Source: Oscillospiraceae bacterium
Lineage (GTDB): Bacteria; Bacillota_A; Clostridia; Oscillospirales; Oscillospiraceae
Length of the DNA stretch: 27,326 nucleotides
Direction of reading: 5' to 3'
Assembly (NCBI GenBank): GCA_017381835.1
Contig: JAFOBK010000045.1
Span: forward strand, 1 to 27,326
Numbering within the stretch: the stretch's first letter is position 1; each line of letters opens with the position of its first letter. The position numbers were made by a program, and so were the translations under genes. Of this stretch, positions 14,425 through 21,575 are shown piece by piece. The notes under the pieces were generated by a model that saw only the letters and a program-made list of their open reading frames with translations, made no database searches and was not told where the DNA came from.

Positions 14425-16038
14425 ATGGATCCTATTTATGTTACCGGCCACAGAAACCCGGATACTGACTCCATCGTTGCCGCAATGGCTTATGCTGCCC
14501 TGCGCAATGCAGTGGGCGACCGTGAATATGAAGCGGCCTGCCTGGGTCGCGTTTCTGACGAAACGGAAATGGTGCTGAAGAAGTTCGGCTTCCATCCTCC
14601 CAAGCGTATCAACAACATGTACACCCAGGTCCAGGATCTGGACTACGATACCCCGCCTTTCCTAAACACCGGCGTTACCGTGGGCCGGGCATGGGACATT
14701 CTGCAGGAGCAGAAGAACATCTCCGCTGTGCCCGTGATCAACGAGGACGGCACCCTGTACGGTATGCTGTCCCGTGAAAATGTGGCAAGCTATAACATGG
14801 AGCAGATTGCCTCCGGCGTTCTGAAGCGGATCCCTCTGTTTAACATTCTCTCCACACTGGAGGGCAAGATTCTCAACGAGGCCGGTGAAAACACCGACCT
14901 GCTCAGCGGCGAGATCTCTATCGCACTGCCTCAGTGCCGGGAAAACCTGCTGTTCAACAAGAAAGACTCCATCGTGCTATGCGGCCACCAGCCGGATATG
15001 ATCCGCCGTGCGCTGGAAATGAATGTAAACTGTCTGGTTCTGTGCCAGGCTGAGCTCAGCGAAGAGCTGCGCAGCCTGCCCACCACCACCTGCATCATTT
15101 CCACCCCCTACGATGCTTACCGTGCAGCCCGTCTGCTGTTCCAGTCTGCACCCACCGGCCGTATCTGCCGCACCAAGGATCTGGTCTGCTTCCATCTGGA
15201 AGACCGTCTGGACGAGGTTAAGGAGCAGGTGCTGAAATTCAGAGAGCATTGCTATCCCATTCTGGACAATGACGAGAAGGTCGTCGGCGTGCTGACCCGT
15301 TATCATCTGCTGCGGCCCAGAAGAAAGCGCGTTGTCCTGGTTGACCACAATGAAGCCGCCCAGTCCGTTCCCGGCCTGGAGGAAGCTGAGATTCTGGAGA
15401 TCATCGACCACCACCGTCTGGCTGATATTCAGACCACCAATCCCATTTATGTCCGCAATGAGCCTGTGGGTTCCACCAACACCATCATTGCCTCCATGTT
15501 CCAGGACAGAGGTCTGATGCCCAGCGAAAAGATGGCCGGTATGATGGCAGCCGCTATCATTTCCGACACCGTTATGTTCAAGTCCCCCACCTGCACCGTG
15601 CGGGATATCCGTACTGCTGAGCGCATGGCGAGAATTGCCAACATTTCTTTGGAAGAATTGGGCAAAGAGATCTTCGCCACATCCGTGGAAAACCGCAGCT
15701 CCGAAGATCTGCTGTTTTCTGACTACAAGGACTTCCACATCGCCGGCTTCGATCTGGCTGTGGCTCAGGTCACCTGCGTGGACAGCCCCAAGATGCTGGA
15801 GCGCAAGAGCGAGTTCCTGCGGCTGATGCAGAAGAAGATGGAGCAGGACGATCTGAGCATGATCATTCTGATGCTCACCGACGTGCTGAAGGAAGGCACC
15901 CAGCTGATCTATCTGGGTGACGGTGAGATCATTCAGCAGGCCTTCGGTGTCACTCCCAAGGAAAATACCCTGTTCCTGCCCGATGTTATGAGCCGTAAGA
16001 AGCAGATCATCCCCATGCTCTCCGCCCTGTGGGGCTAA
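14425..16038 (+). CDS. ppaC: Manganese-dependent family II inorganic pyrophosphatase with CBS and DRTGG domains
   Basis: A 537-residue cytoplasmic enzyme that hydrolyses pyrophosphate. The DHH domain starts at once (VTGHRNPDTDS, residues 5-15). It is split by a regulatory insert: a CBS motif (NISAVPVINEDGTLYGMLSREN), a DRTGG-like region (IVLCGHQPDMIRRALEMN... CIISTPYDAYRAARLL) and a second CBS (HCYPILDNDEKVVGVLTRYHLL). The DHH core resumes with VVLVDHNE and EIIDHHRLADI, then GSTNTIIASMF and a DHHA2 C-terminal domain. The metal-site Asp and His residues all appear intact. Family members with this layout are controlled by adenine nucleotides bound at the CBS pair; this is family knowledge. ATG at 14425 has a GGAGG site. 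Confidence 0.95.
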   Translation: MDPIYVTGHRNPDTDSIVAAMAYAALRNAVGDREYEAACLGRVSDETEMVLKKFGFHPPKRINNMYTQVQDLDYDTPPFLNTGVTVGRAWDILQEQKNISAVPVINEDGTLYGMLSRENVASYNMEQIASGVLKRIPLFNILSTLEGKILNEAGENTDLLSGEISIALPQCRENLLFNKKDSIVLCGHQPDMIRRALEMNVNCLVLCQAELSEELRSLPTTTCIISTPYDAYRAARLLFQSAPTGRICRTKDLVCFHLEDRLDEVKEQVLKFREHCYPILDNDEKVVGVLTRYHLLRPRRKRVVLVDHNEAAQSVPGLEEAEILEIIDHHRLADIQTTNPIYVRNEPVGSTNTIIASMFQDRGLMPSEKMAGMMAAAIISDTVMFKSPTCTVRDIRTAERMARIANISLEELGKEIFATSVENRSSEDLLFSDYKDFHIAGFDLAVAQVTCVDSPKMLERKSEFLRLMQKKMEQDDLSMIILMLTDVLKEGTQLIYLGDGEIIQQAFGVTPKENTLFLPDVMSRKKQIIPMLSALWG

Positions 16039-16154
16039 GCGGCCAGTGGCCGCAGACAGTTCGTGCACGGCTGGTCTGTATTCGTTACACCTTTGGGTAC
16101 CGCTCGGTATCGTTACGCATTAGATTCCGTAGGGGCGGATTCCATATCCGCCCG
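16039..16154. repeat. Dispersed repeat composite after the pyrophosphatase gene
   Basis: Begins directly after the stop with the palindrome GCGGCC AGT GGCCGC, then GACAGTTCGTGCACGGCTGG. GGGTACCGCTCGGTATCG follows at 16095-16112 (identical 18 bases at 27095-27112), then the GTAGGGGCGG unit at 16129-16154. No independent terminator with a T run is visible here. Confidence 0.8.
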
Positions 16155-16165
16155 TTACAAAAACA

Positions 16166-16194
16166 TTGTAAAGTCTGTTTTTTTGTGCTATAAT
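16166..16194 (+). promoter_or_regulatory. Putative promoter of holB
   Basis: TTGTAA (16166-16171), 17-base spacer, perfect TATAAT (16189-16194). Confidence 0.6.
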
Positions 16195-16225
16195 TCTTTT
16201 TTATGAAACTTTTTGGAGGTTGGGC

Positions 16226-17173
16226 ATGGCATTTGAAAGCCTTTTGGGAAATGAGCGGATCAAGCAGAATCTCACTGCCGCCGCCCAGAAAAACCGCTTT
16301 GCCCACTTCTATCTGATCTCCGGCCCCAAGGGCAGCGGCAAGCACACCCTGGCAAAGCTTTTGGCCGGCGCCCTGATGTGCGAAAGTGAGCGCCGTCCCT
16401 GCGGCAGCTGCACCGCCTGCCGGAAAATCATGGCAGGTACCCATCCGGACTTTATCACCGTAGACGATCCGGAGCACAAAAATGTAGCAGTTAAAATCAT
16501 TCGGGAAGCCAGAGAGAGCATCTTTGTGCGCCCCAATGAAGGCAGCAGGAAAATTTATCTTTTCCCCCAGGAAATGGGCATTGAAGGTCAAAATGCCCTT
16601 CTGAAAGTTTTGGAAGAACCGCCCTCCTACGGTGTGTTCATTATTCTTTCCGACAATCCGGAAAAACTGCTGCAAACGGTTCGTTCCCGCTGTACGGAGC
16701 TTTCCCTCAGCGCGGTGGAACCCAAGATCCTGAAGCCCTGGCTGGCAGCCAAATTCCCCAACGCCTCCCCGGAGGATGTGGATGCTGCCGTCCGCCGCAG
16801 CGGCGGATATCCCGGTCAGGCTATGGAAATTTTGGAAAGCGGCGAAAATCTGCCCGACGAAGTGGAAGCATTTGTGAAAAGCTACGCATCCAAAGACACT
16901 TTGGGACTTGTCTACGTGCTTACCCCTATGGAAAAATGGAAGCGCGATCAGGTGATCCCAATTTTTGAAGCCTGGCTCAGCATCCTTCAGGAAGCACTGA
17001 CCTGCCGCAGCGGCATCCCCGCCTCCGGCCGTGCTGCCCGGGAGCTGGCAGGAAAACGCAGTTCCAAAGACCTGCTGCAGGCTGTGCAAATTCTGCAGAA
17101 AGCCATCGAATATACAAAGGGCAATGTATCCGTAGCCGCCGTCTGCGGCTGGCTGACCCATGCCCTGAGATAA
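16226..17173 (+). CDS. holB: DNA polymerase III delta-prime subunit
   Basis: A 315-residue clamp-loader subunit. The AAA+ domain opens with a Walker A-like GPKGSGKHT (33-41). The clamp-loader zinc module is C52, C59, C62 and C65 in CESERRPCGSCTAC. The region GIEGQNALLKVLEEPPSYGVFIILSD and the SRC motif in VRSRC are typical of delta-prime. The C-terminal domain is helical and divergent, as usual in the family. ATG at 16226 lies six bases after a perfect GGAGG; an in-frame TTG at 16220 touches that site. The gene is followed by ricT, the same order as holB-yaaT in Bacillus, with a 135-base repeat-filled gap. Confidence 0.93.
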   Translation: MAFESLLGNERIKQNLTAAAQKNRFAHFYLISGPKGSGKHTLAKLLAGALMCESERRPCGSCTACRKIMAGTHPDFITVDDPEHKNVAVKIIREARESIFVRPNEGSRKIYLFPQEMGIEGQNALLKVLEEPPSYGVFIILSDNPEKLLQTVRSRCTELSLSAVEPKILKPWLAAKFPNASPEDVDAAVRRSGGYPGQAMEILESGENLPDEVEAFVKSYASKDTLGLVYVLTPMEKWKRDQVIPIFEAWLSILQEALTCRSGIPASGRAARELAGKRSSKDLLQAVQILQKAIEYTKGNVSVAAVCGWLTHALR

Positions 17174-17176
17174 TAC

Positions 17177-17291
17177 AGTTGAAAGTGAAAAGTGAAAAGT
17201 GGAAAGTTATGGTATCGCCTTTGGCGATCATCTTAATATGTCGGCATAACCGACACCGTAATAATCAACTTTCAACTTTCAATTTTCAACT
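17177..17291. repeat. Palindromic AGTTGAAAGT-type intergenic repeat
   Basis: Outer arms AGTTGAAAGTGAAAAGTG... and ...CAACTTTCAATTTTCAACT are inverted copies. They enclose two small hairpins, ATCGCC/GGCGAT (17214-17228) and GTCGG/CCGAC (17240-17254). It looks like a small non-coding mobile-type element sitting between holB and ricT. Confidence 0.7.
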
Positions 17292-17308
17292 CTGAAAAGG
17301 AGTTACCA

Positions 17309-18670
17309 ATGGAAGACGAAATCCTCATCCCGTCCGAGCAGCCTGAAGTGTCTGAGCTGCCTGCCCAGGTGCAGGTGGTAGACATTCAGTTCCGCCCCGG
17401 ACAGAAGATTTATTTTTTTGACCCCGCCGGTATCGACTGCAAAGCAGGCGACCATGTGATCATCGACACCGCAAGAGGTCCTGAATTCGGCACCTGCGTG
17501 GCCGGTATTCACACCATCAGCAGCAAGGAAGTCGTGGCACCTCTGCGTCCCGTACTGCGCATCGCCACCGCCCACGACGAAAAGGTGGCTGCAGAAAACC
17601 ACGCCAAAGAAAAGAAGGCCTATGAAGTTTGTCTGCAGAAAATTGCCGAGCATAATCTGGACATGCAGCTGGTATCCGCCGAGTGCGCCTTCGACGGCAG
17701 CAAGATCCTCTTCTTCTTCACCGCTGACGAGCGCGTGGACTTCCGTGAGCTGGTCAAGAACCTGGCCTCCGTTTTCCACACCCGCATTGAGCTGCGCCAG
17801 ATCGGTGTCCGTGACAAGGCAAAGATGGTTGGCGGCCTGGGTATCTGCGGCAGACCTTTCTGCTGCGCCAGCTTCCTGGATGATTTCCAGCCCGTATCCA
17901 TCAAAATGGCCAAGACCCAAAACCTGAGTCTGAACCCCACCAAGATCTCCGGCACCTGCGGCAGACTGATGTGCTGCCTGAAGTATGAGCAGGATGCTTA
18001 CGAAGATCTGCTGCGCACCAGCCCCAAGGCCGAGTCCTTCGTGGACACCCCCGAGGGCCGCGGTACCGTGGTGGAGGTAGATCTGCTGCGTCAGCGGGTG
18101 AAGGTCCGTATGGAAGAGCATCCCGAGGAGATCCATGTATTCCCCAATGCCGAGATTGCTGTGCTGCGTAACGGCAAGGCAAAGAAGAACGATCCTCCCA
18201 TCCCCGCAGACCTGGCACCCATTTCCAAAAACGGCAAGCGGGTAAAGAAGGTTGCGGAAGAATCCGACGAACCCGTATTCCTGGATCCCATCCGCTTCCG
18301 CTACTCTACTGAGGCCATTGTGGAAGAACCTGAGGTGCAGGAGGAAGAAGAGACTGAAGAGCAGGAGACCGAGGCACGCCGCAGCAGCAACCGCCGCCGT
18401 AAGCGCCGTCCCAAGACCGATGCGCCCAAGGAGGCCCAGCCCGCAAAGGAAGCAGCACCTAAGGAGCCTCAGAAAGCAAAGGAACCTGCTCCCAAAGAGC
18501 CGAAGCCTGCTCCCAAGCAGGAGAAAAAGGCACCCAAGCAGGAAAATGCCCCTGCTGAGAAGCAGGAAGCCGCACCCAACGGGGAAGGTGAAGCAAAGAA
18601 GCCCCATCACCGCCGTCGTCCCAATTATCGCCGCCGTCCCAATAAACCCAAGCAGAACCCGGAAGGTTAA
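17309..18670 (+). CDS. ricT: PSP1-domain protein RicT (YaaT-like) with a long basic tail
   Basis: A 453-residue protein. Residues 20-290 form the PSP1/RicT core, with cysteine motifs CGRPFCC (180-186) and CGRLMCC (217-223). In Bacillus, RicT acts with RicA and RicF, a complex that carries iron-sulfur clusters. The complex affects RNase Y-dependent mRNA maturation and phosphorelay control of sporulation. From about residue 295 there is a low-complexity tail: first acidic (EEEETEEQETE), then Lys/Pro/Ala-rich repeats of the APKEPKPAPKQ type, ending RRRPNYRRRPNKPKQ. The usual family length is nearer 270-300, so the tail is an addition. ATG at 17309 has an AAGGAG site. A terminator follows at once. 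Confidence 0.9.
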   Translation: MEDEILIPSEQPEVSELPAQVQVVDIQFRPGQKIYFFDPAGIDCKAGDHVIIDTARGPEFGTCVAGIHTISSKEVVAPLRPVLRIATAHDEKVAAENHAKEKKAYEVCLQKIAEHNLDMQLVSAECAFDGSKILFFFTADERVDFRELVKNLASVFHTRIELRQIGVRDKAKMVGGLGICGRPFCCASFLDDFQPVSIKMAKTQNLSLNPTKISGTCGRLMCCLKYEQDAYEDLLRTSPKAESFVDTPEGRGTVVEVDLLRQRVKVRMEEHPEEIHVFPNAEIAVLRNGKAKKNDPPIPADLAPISKNGKRVKKVAEESDEPVFLDPIRFRYSTEAIVEEPEVQEEEETEEQETEARRSSNRRRKRRPKTDAPKEAQPAKEAAPKEPQKAKEPAPKEPKPAPKQEKKAPKQENAPAEKQEAAPNGEGEAKKPHHRRRPNYRRRPNKPKQNPEG

Positions 18671-18677
18671 TAAAAAC

Positions 18678-18712
18678 AGCCTGCACCTTGCGGTGCAGGC
18701 TTCTTTTTTATT
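18678..18712. terminator. Bidirectional terminator between ricT and the GH25 gene
   Basis: GCCTGCACC (18679-18687), loop TTGC, GGTGCAGGC (18692-18700). TTCTTTTTTATT follows on the plus strand and an A-rich run flanks it on the left for the convergent gene. Confidence 0.9.
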
Positions 18713-19601
18713 CATAGGTAAACCACAGATTCATATCCACATTGCCGTCAATGCCCGGCACGGTTCCCTGATCCGTATACTGCCACATATGGATCTTATA
18801 GGGGTAATCCATAATGGTGGAGTACATAGCCAGCCAGAAAGGATAGTCTGTCAGTTCTTCCAGCTTCATCATTTCTTCAGACTGGCTGCGGCCGAAATAG
18901 AGCATAGGCTCGTAGCCGGCTGCTCGGATGGTATCGCAGAAGGCCTTTGCCATATCCGTCAGCGTGCGGGAATCCATCTTGCCGGTACGGACATCGGCGC
19001 CCATATACTCCCAGTCGAAGACCAGGGGCATCTCCACTTCCCAACCCTTCACCGCCTCCAGCACAAATTCCGCTTCCTCAACGGCTTCTTCCACGGTGAC
19101 TGCCTGGGAGAAGAAGTAAGCGCCTACCTTCAGACCCACGGTGGCAGCGCCTTCATAGTAGCCCTGGGCATTATCGTCGGTGTAGAGGGTGCCCTCATCC
19201 ATACCGCGGCCGCCCACACGGATCATAACAAATTCCACGCCGGACTCCTTTACCTGGGTCCAGTCGATATTTCCCTGCCACACCGATACATCAATGCCTT
19301 TCATGGCATTGCCGCCGGTCAGGGTGATTTCTCCGGTTTCCTCATCGGCATCAAAGTCGATGGGTTCATAGGGATTGGCCTCCGGAGGCGGCAGGGTGGG
19401 CTCCGTACTCTCCTCGGGTTTTTCCATGGAGGTGGGAAGGGTAGTAGCGTCGGGCTTTCGGATGGTGAACACTTCGCCGGAAAGGGTTATCCAAACCCAA
19501 CCCACCAGCAGCAGGATCAGCACAACCGACAGCAGTGTGATCCAGAAGGCAGGTTTTTTATATAAGGGTTTCTTTTTTACTCTGCGTCCTTTATATGCCA
19601 T
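18708..19601 (-). CDS. Membrane-anchored GH25 muramidase (lysozyme)
   Basis: A 297-residue protein. A basic cytoplasmic N-terminus (KGRRVKKK) is followed by one membrane helix (about residues 19-40), a Pro/Glu/Thr-rich spacer to residue 95, and a GH25 barrel. GH25 landmarks are GIDVSVWQGNIDW (102-114, with D104), VMIRVGGRG, VGAYFFSQAV, the catalytic pair in FDWE (D196, E198) and the C-terminal MWQYTDQGTVPGIDGNVDMN. It should cleave the MurNAc-GlcNAc bond of peptidoglycan outside the membrane, for example in wall remodelling or sporulation; the exact role is inferred. ATG has an AAGGAG site and an extended -10 promoter upstream. No phage genes surround it. Confidence 0.92.
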   Translation of the reverse strand: MAYKGRRVKKKPLYKKPAFWITLLSVVLILLLVGWVWITLSGEVFTIRKPDATTLPTSMEKPEESTEPTLPPPEANPYEPIDFDADEETGEITLTGGNAMKGIDVSVWQGNIDWTQVKESGVEFVMIRVGGRGMDEGTLYTDDNAQGYYEGAATVGLKVGAYFFSQAVTVEEAVEEAEFVLEAVKGWEVEMPLVFDWEYMGADVRTGKMDSRTLTDMAKAFCDTIRAAGYEPMLYFGRSQSEEMMKLEELTDYPFWLAMYSTIMDYPYKIHMWQYTDQGTVPGIDGNVDMNLWFTYE

Positions 19602-19640
19602 AATTTGCTCCTTTATGGGGTAAATTCAACATTTTTAAGC

Positions 19641-19669
19641 ATTATACCACAAAAAGACCCGCATCGCAA
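19641..19669 (-). promoter_or_regulatory. Promoter of the GH25 gene, extended -10 type
   Basis: On the minus strand TTGCGA (19664-19669), 17-base spacer ending TGG, TATAAT (19641-19646). The TGnTATAAT form makes this one of the better promoter calls in the window. Confidence 0.65.
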
Positions 19670-19699
19670 CCATCGGCGCGAACTTTGCAGAAAGTTAAC

Positions 19700-19730
19700 A
19701 AAAGGCCCTCCCCGACGGGGAGGGCCTTTT
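19700..19730 (-). terminator. Terminator of the nfeD-SPFH operon
   Basis: AAGGCCCTCCCC (19702-19713), loop GAC, GGGGAGGGCCTT (19717-19728). On the minus strand it continues into TTTTGTTAAC. Confidence 0.9.
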
Positions 19731-19731
19731 C

Positions 19732-19938
19732 TTATTCTTCATAGGTCTTGGGAAGCGGGGTGACCACCGGTGTTCCGTCCCGGTTCAGCAGCGGTGTCAA
19801 ACCGCCTGCGTAACCGCTGCAGCTGAACAGGTAATTGACACCTGTTTCCTTATCCACATAGATCACCATATTATTTCCGGCGAATCCGCCGCTTTGGGAA
19901 TAAACCTTAATAAATCTGTCGTCTTTCTTGTTTGCCAT
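19732..19938 (-). CDS. DUF6440-like small protein
   Basis: A 68-residue protein. The segment VIYVDKETGVNYLF followed by GYAGGLTPLLNRDGTPVV matches the hallmark of DUF6440, short proteins of unknown function common in Firmicutes. ATG at 19938 starts two bases after the stop of the preceding small membrane protein. It has only a weak GGGAT site inside that gene's end, so translation is probably coupled. A TTG five codons earlier also lies in frame but would need a long overlap. It is the last gene of the operon before the terminator. Confidence 0.7.
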   Translation of the reverse strand: MANKKDDRFIKVYSQSGGFAGNNMVIYVDKETGVNYLFSCSGYAGGLTPLLNRDGTPVVTPLPKTYEE

Positions 19939-19940
19939 AT

Positions 19941-20126
19941 TTATATATCCCAATCAAACGTATCTTCGTCCCGTTCAAGGACAAGCTTCCGGTATATAAG
20001 CGCCACAACCATAATGATCAGCAGGAAGGCGCACAAGGCGCTGCCCACACTGCCCCAGGTTACCAGCATCAGGGTGGTAATGGCAATTGCCAGCACTACC
20101 AGCAGGAAAATCTGCCATTTTCCCAC
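19941..20126 (-). CDS. Small two-helix membrane protein
   Basis: A 61-residue protein with two hydrophobic helices (about residues 5-24 and 28-46). A basic loop (YRKLVLER) and an acidic tail ending DEDTFDWDI follow. The start is GTG at 20126, six bases after AAGGAG, which itself overlaps the end of the SPFH gene. I do not recognise the family. Its place between the SPFH protein and DUF6440, with coupled spacing, suggests a role at the same membrane assembly; this is inference. Confidence 0.7.
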   Translation of the reverse strand: MGKWQIFLLVVLAIAITTLMLVTWGSVGSALCAFLLIIMVVALIYRKLVLERDEDTFDWDI

Positions 20127-20129
20127 GCT

Positions 20130-21050
20130 TTACTCCTTCACGCTCTCCACGAGGCCCTTGGCCATGCCGACCAGACCCTGCATCTCGGAAGGAATGATGA
20201 TCTTGGTTGCCTTGCCGTCGGCTACCTTCTCCATAGCCTGGATGGACTTGAGCTTGATGACCTGATCATTGGGTGCCTTTTCATTCAGCAGTTCCAAAGA
20301 CTCTGCCAGAGCCGTCTGGACAGCACGGATGGCCTGGGCTTCACCGTCAGCCTTCAGGATGGCTGCCTGCTGCTCTGCTTCTGCCTTCAGAATGGCTGCC
20401 TGCTTTTCTGCATCGGCTCTCAGAATTGCGGATTCGCGCTCACCTTCTGCAATCAGAATGGCGGACTTCTTCTGGCCTTCTGCCTGCAGGATTGCCTGAC
20501 GGCGGTCACGCTCTGCCTTCATCTGCTTTTCCATGGAGTTCTGAATATCCTGGGGAGGCAGGATGTTCTTCAGCTCCACGCGGTTGACCTTGATGCCCCA
20601 GGGGTCGGTAGCCTCGTCCAGGATGGCCCGCATTCTGGTGTTGATCACATCACGGGAGGTCAGGGTCTGATCCAGCTCCAGATCGCCGATGATATTACGC
20701 AGAGTGGTAGCAGTCAGGGTTTCCATTGCCATCATGGGATGCTCCACACCGTAAGCATAGAGCTTGGGGTCGGTGATCTGGAAATACACGACAGTATCGA
20801 TCTGCATGGTAACATTATCCTTGGTGATAACAGGCTGAGGAGGATAGTCCAGCACCTGCTCCTTCAGGCTGACCTTCTTGGCAACACGATCCAGGAAGGG
20901 AATCTTAATATGCAGACCAACGCCCCAAATGGTCTGGAATGCACCCAGACGCTCAACAACATACGCACGGGACTGCTGCACCACAACGATATTGCGGATA
21001 ATAATGACCAGCAACAAAACAATCACAATGGGGATAAAAATAAATTCCAT
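20130..21050 (-). CDS. SPFH/band 7 (stomatin-like, QmcA-like) membrane protein
   Basis: A 306-residue protein. An N-terminal membrane helix (about residues 4-25) leads into the band 7 domain: VVQQSRAYVVERLGAF, GLHIKIPFLD, VITKDNVTMQIDTVVYFQI, and NTRMRAILDEATDPWGIKVNRVELKNILPP. Five consecutive 11-residue repeats of the AILxAEGExxA type (residues 186-240) form the coiled coil. A C-terminal region follows. Such proteins form large cages or microdomains in the membrane and often pair with NfeD proteins, as here. The GGAGG site overlaps the end of nfeD. Protease or lipid partners are not identifiable from this window. Confidence 0.93.
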   Translation of the reverse strand: MEFIFIPIVIVLLLVIIIRNIVVVQQSRAYVVERLGAFQTIWGVGLHIKIPFLDRVAKKVSLKEQVLDYPPQPVITKDNVTMQIDTVVYFQITDPKLYAYGVEHPMMAMETLTATTLRNIIGDLELDQTLTSRDVINTRMRAILDEATDPWGIKVNRVELKNILPPQDIQNSMEKQMKAERDRRQAILQAEGQKKSAILIAEGERESAILRADAEKQAAILKAEAEQQAAILKADGEAQAIRAVQTALAESLELLNEKAPNDQVIKLKSIQAMEKVADGKATKIIIPSEMQGLVGMAKGLVESVKE

Positions 21051-21053
21051 AAA

Positions 21054-21500
21054 TTAAACCTCCACTTCTTTCTTTACCTGCTCAACAATTACCTTGGAAC
21101 CCTGGATTTTCATGATCTTCACATGGGAACCGGCGGGAATAATATCACCGGATTCCACACGGGCAGTCCAGGTCACATCGCCCACCTTTACACGGCCGCC
21201 CTCCAGGGGGTCAATGGCTTCGGTGACAAGGCAGACTCTGCCGATCAACGCATCCGCGTTGGTAGCCACCAGCTTCGGCTTGAGATGCTTTCTTGCCATG
21301 GGCCACAGCAGTGCCAGCAACACAATCGCAATTGTCAAAAATACCAGAATCTGCAGCCAGACTTCTCCTCCCAACAGCGCCACGATCATGGCCGCCAGGG
21401 AACCCACCGCAAACCAGGTGGAAATCAGCTGAACGGTAGCCGCCTCCATAATCAGGAAAACCACCATCAGAATCAGCCAAATAATTGCCCAAATATTCAT
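21054..21500 (-). CDS. NfeD-like membrane protein (short form)
   Basis: A 148-residue protein. The first 75 residues hold three or four membrane helices (IWAIIWLILMVVFLIMEAA, WFAVGSLAAMIVALL, ILVFLTIAIVLLALLWPMA). The rest is an OB-fold soluble domain with LIGRVCLVTEAIDPLEGGRVKVGDVTWTA and GSHVKIMKIQGSKVIVE, typical of the short NfeD1b branch without the ClpP-like protease part. ATG at 21500 has an AAGGAGGGAG site; the open frame extending to 21557 starts before that site and is unlikely. It is first in the operon with the SPFH protein. Confidence 0.92.
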   Translation of the reverse strand: MNIWAIIWLILMVVFLIMEAATVQLISTWFAVGSLAAMIVALLGGEVWLQILVFLTIAIVLLALLWPMARKHLKPKLVATNADALIGRVCLVTEAIDPLEGGRVKVGDVTWTARVESGDIIPAGSHVKIMKIQGSKVIVEQVKKEVEV

Positions 21501-21528
21501 GGGGAACTCCCTCCTTTCTTCTAATATT

Positions 21529-21557
21529 AGAATAACAGAAAGGATTTCCGCCGTCAA
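21529..21557 (-). promoter_or_regulatory. Putative promoter of the nfeD-SPFH operon
   Basis: On the minus strand TTGACG (21552-21557), 17-base spacer, TATTCT (21529-21534). Confidence 0.5.
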
Positions 21558-21575
21558 ATAAATAAACTGTAAACT

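Noticed and set aside
17303..18715. 470-codon open frame on the minus strand opposite ricT
   Set aside because: It is an antisense shadow of the biased ricT codons. It starts within a terminator and shows Leu/Gly/His-rich low complexity.
18708..19601. Phage endolysin in a prophage remnant
   Set aside because: The GH25 protein has its own membrane anchor and is surrounded by host housekeeping genes; no holin or structural phage gene is seen.
19932..21524. Long open frame of 530 codons on the plus strand opposite SPFH and nfeD
   Set aside because: It lies antisense to two clearly real genes, has a His/Gln/Asn-rich composition typical of a shadow frame and has no ribosome site.
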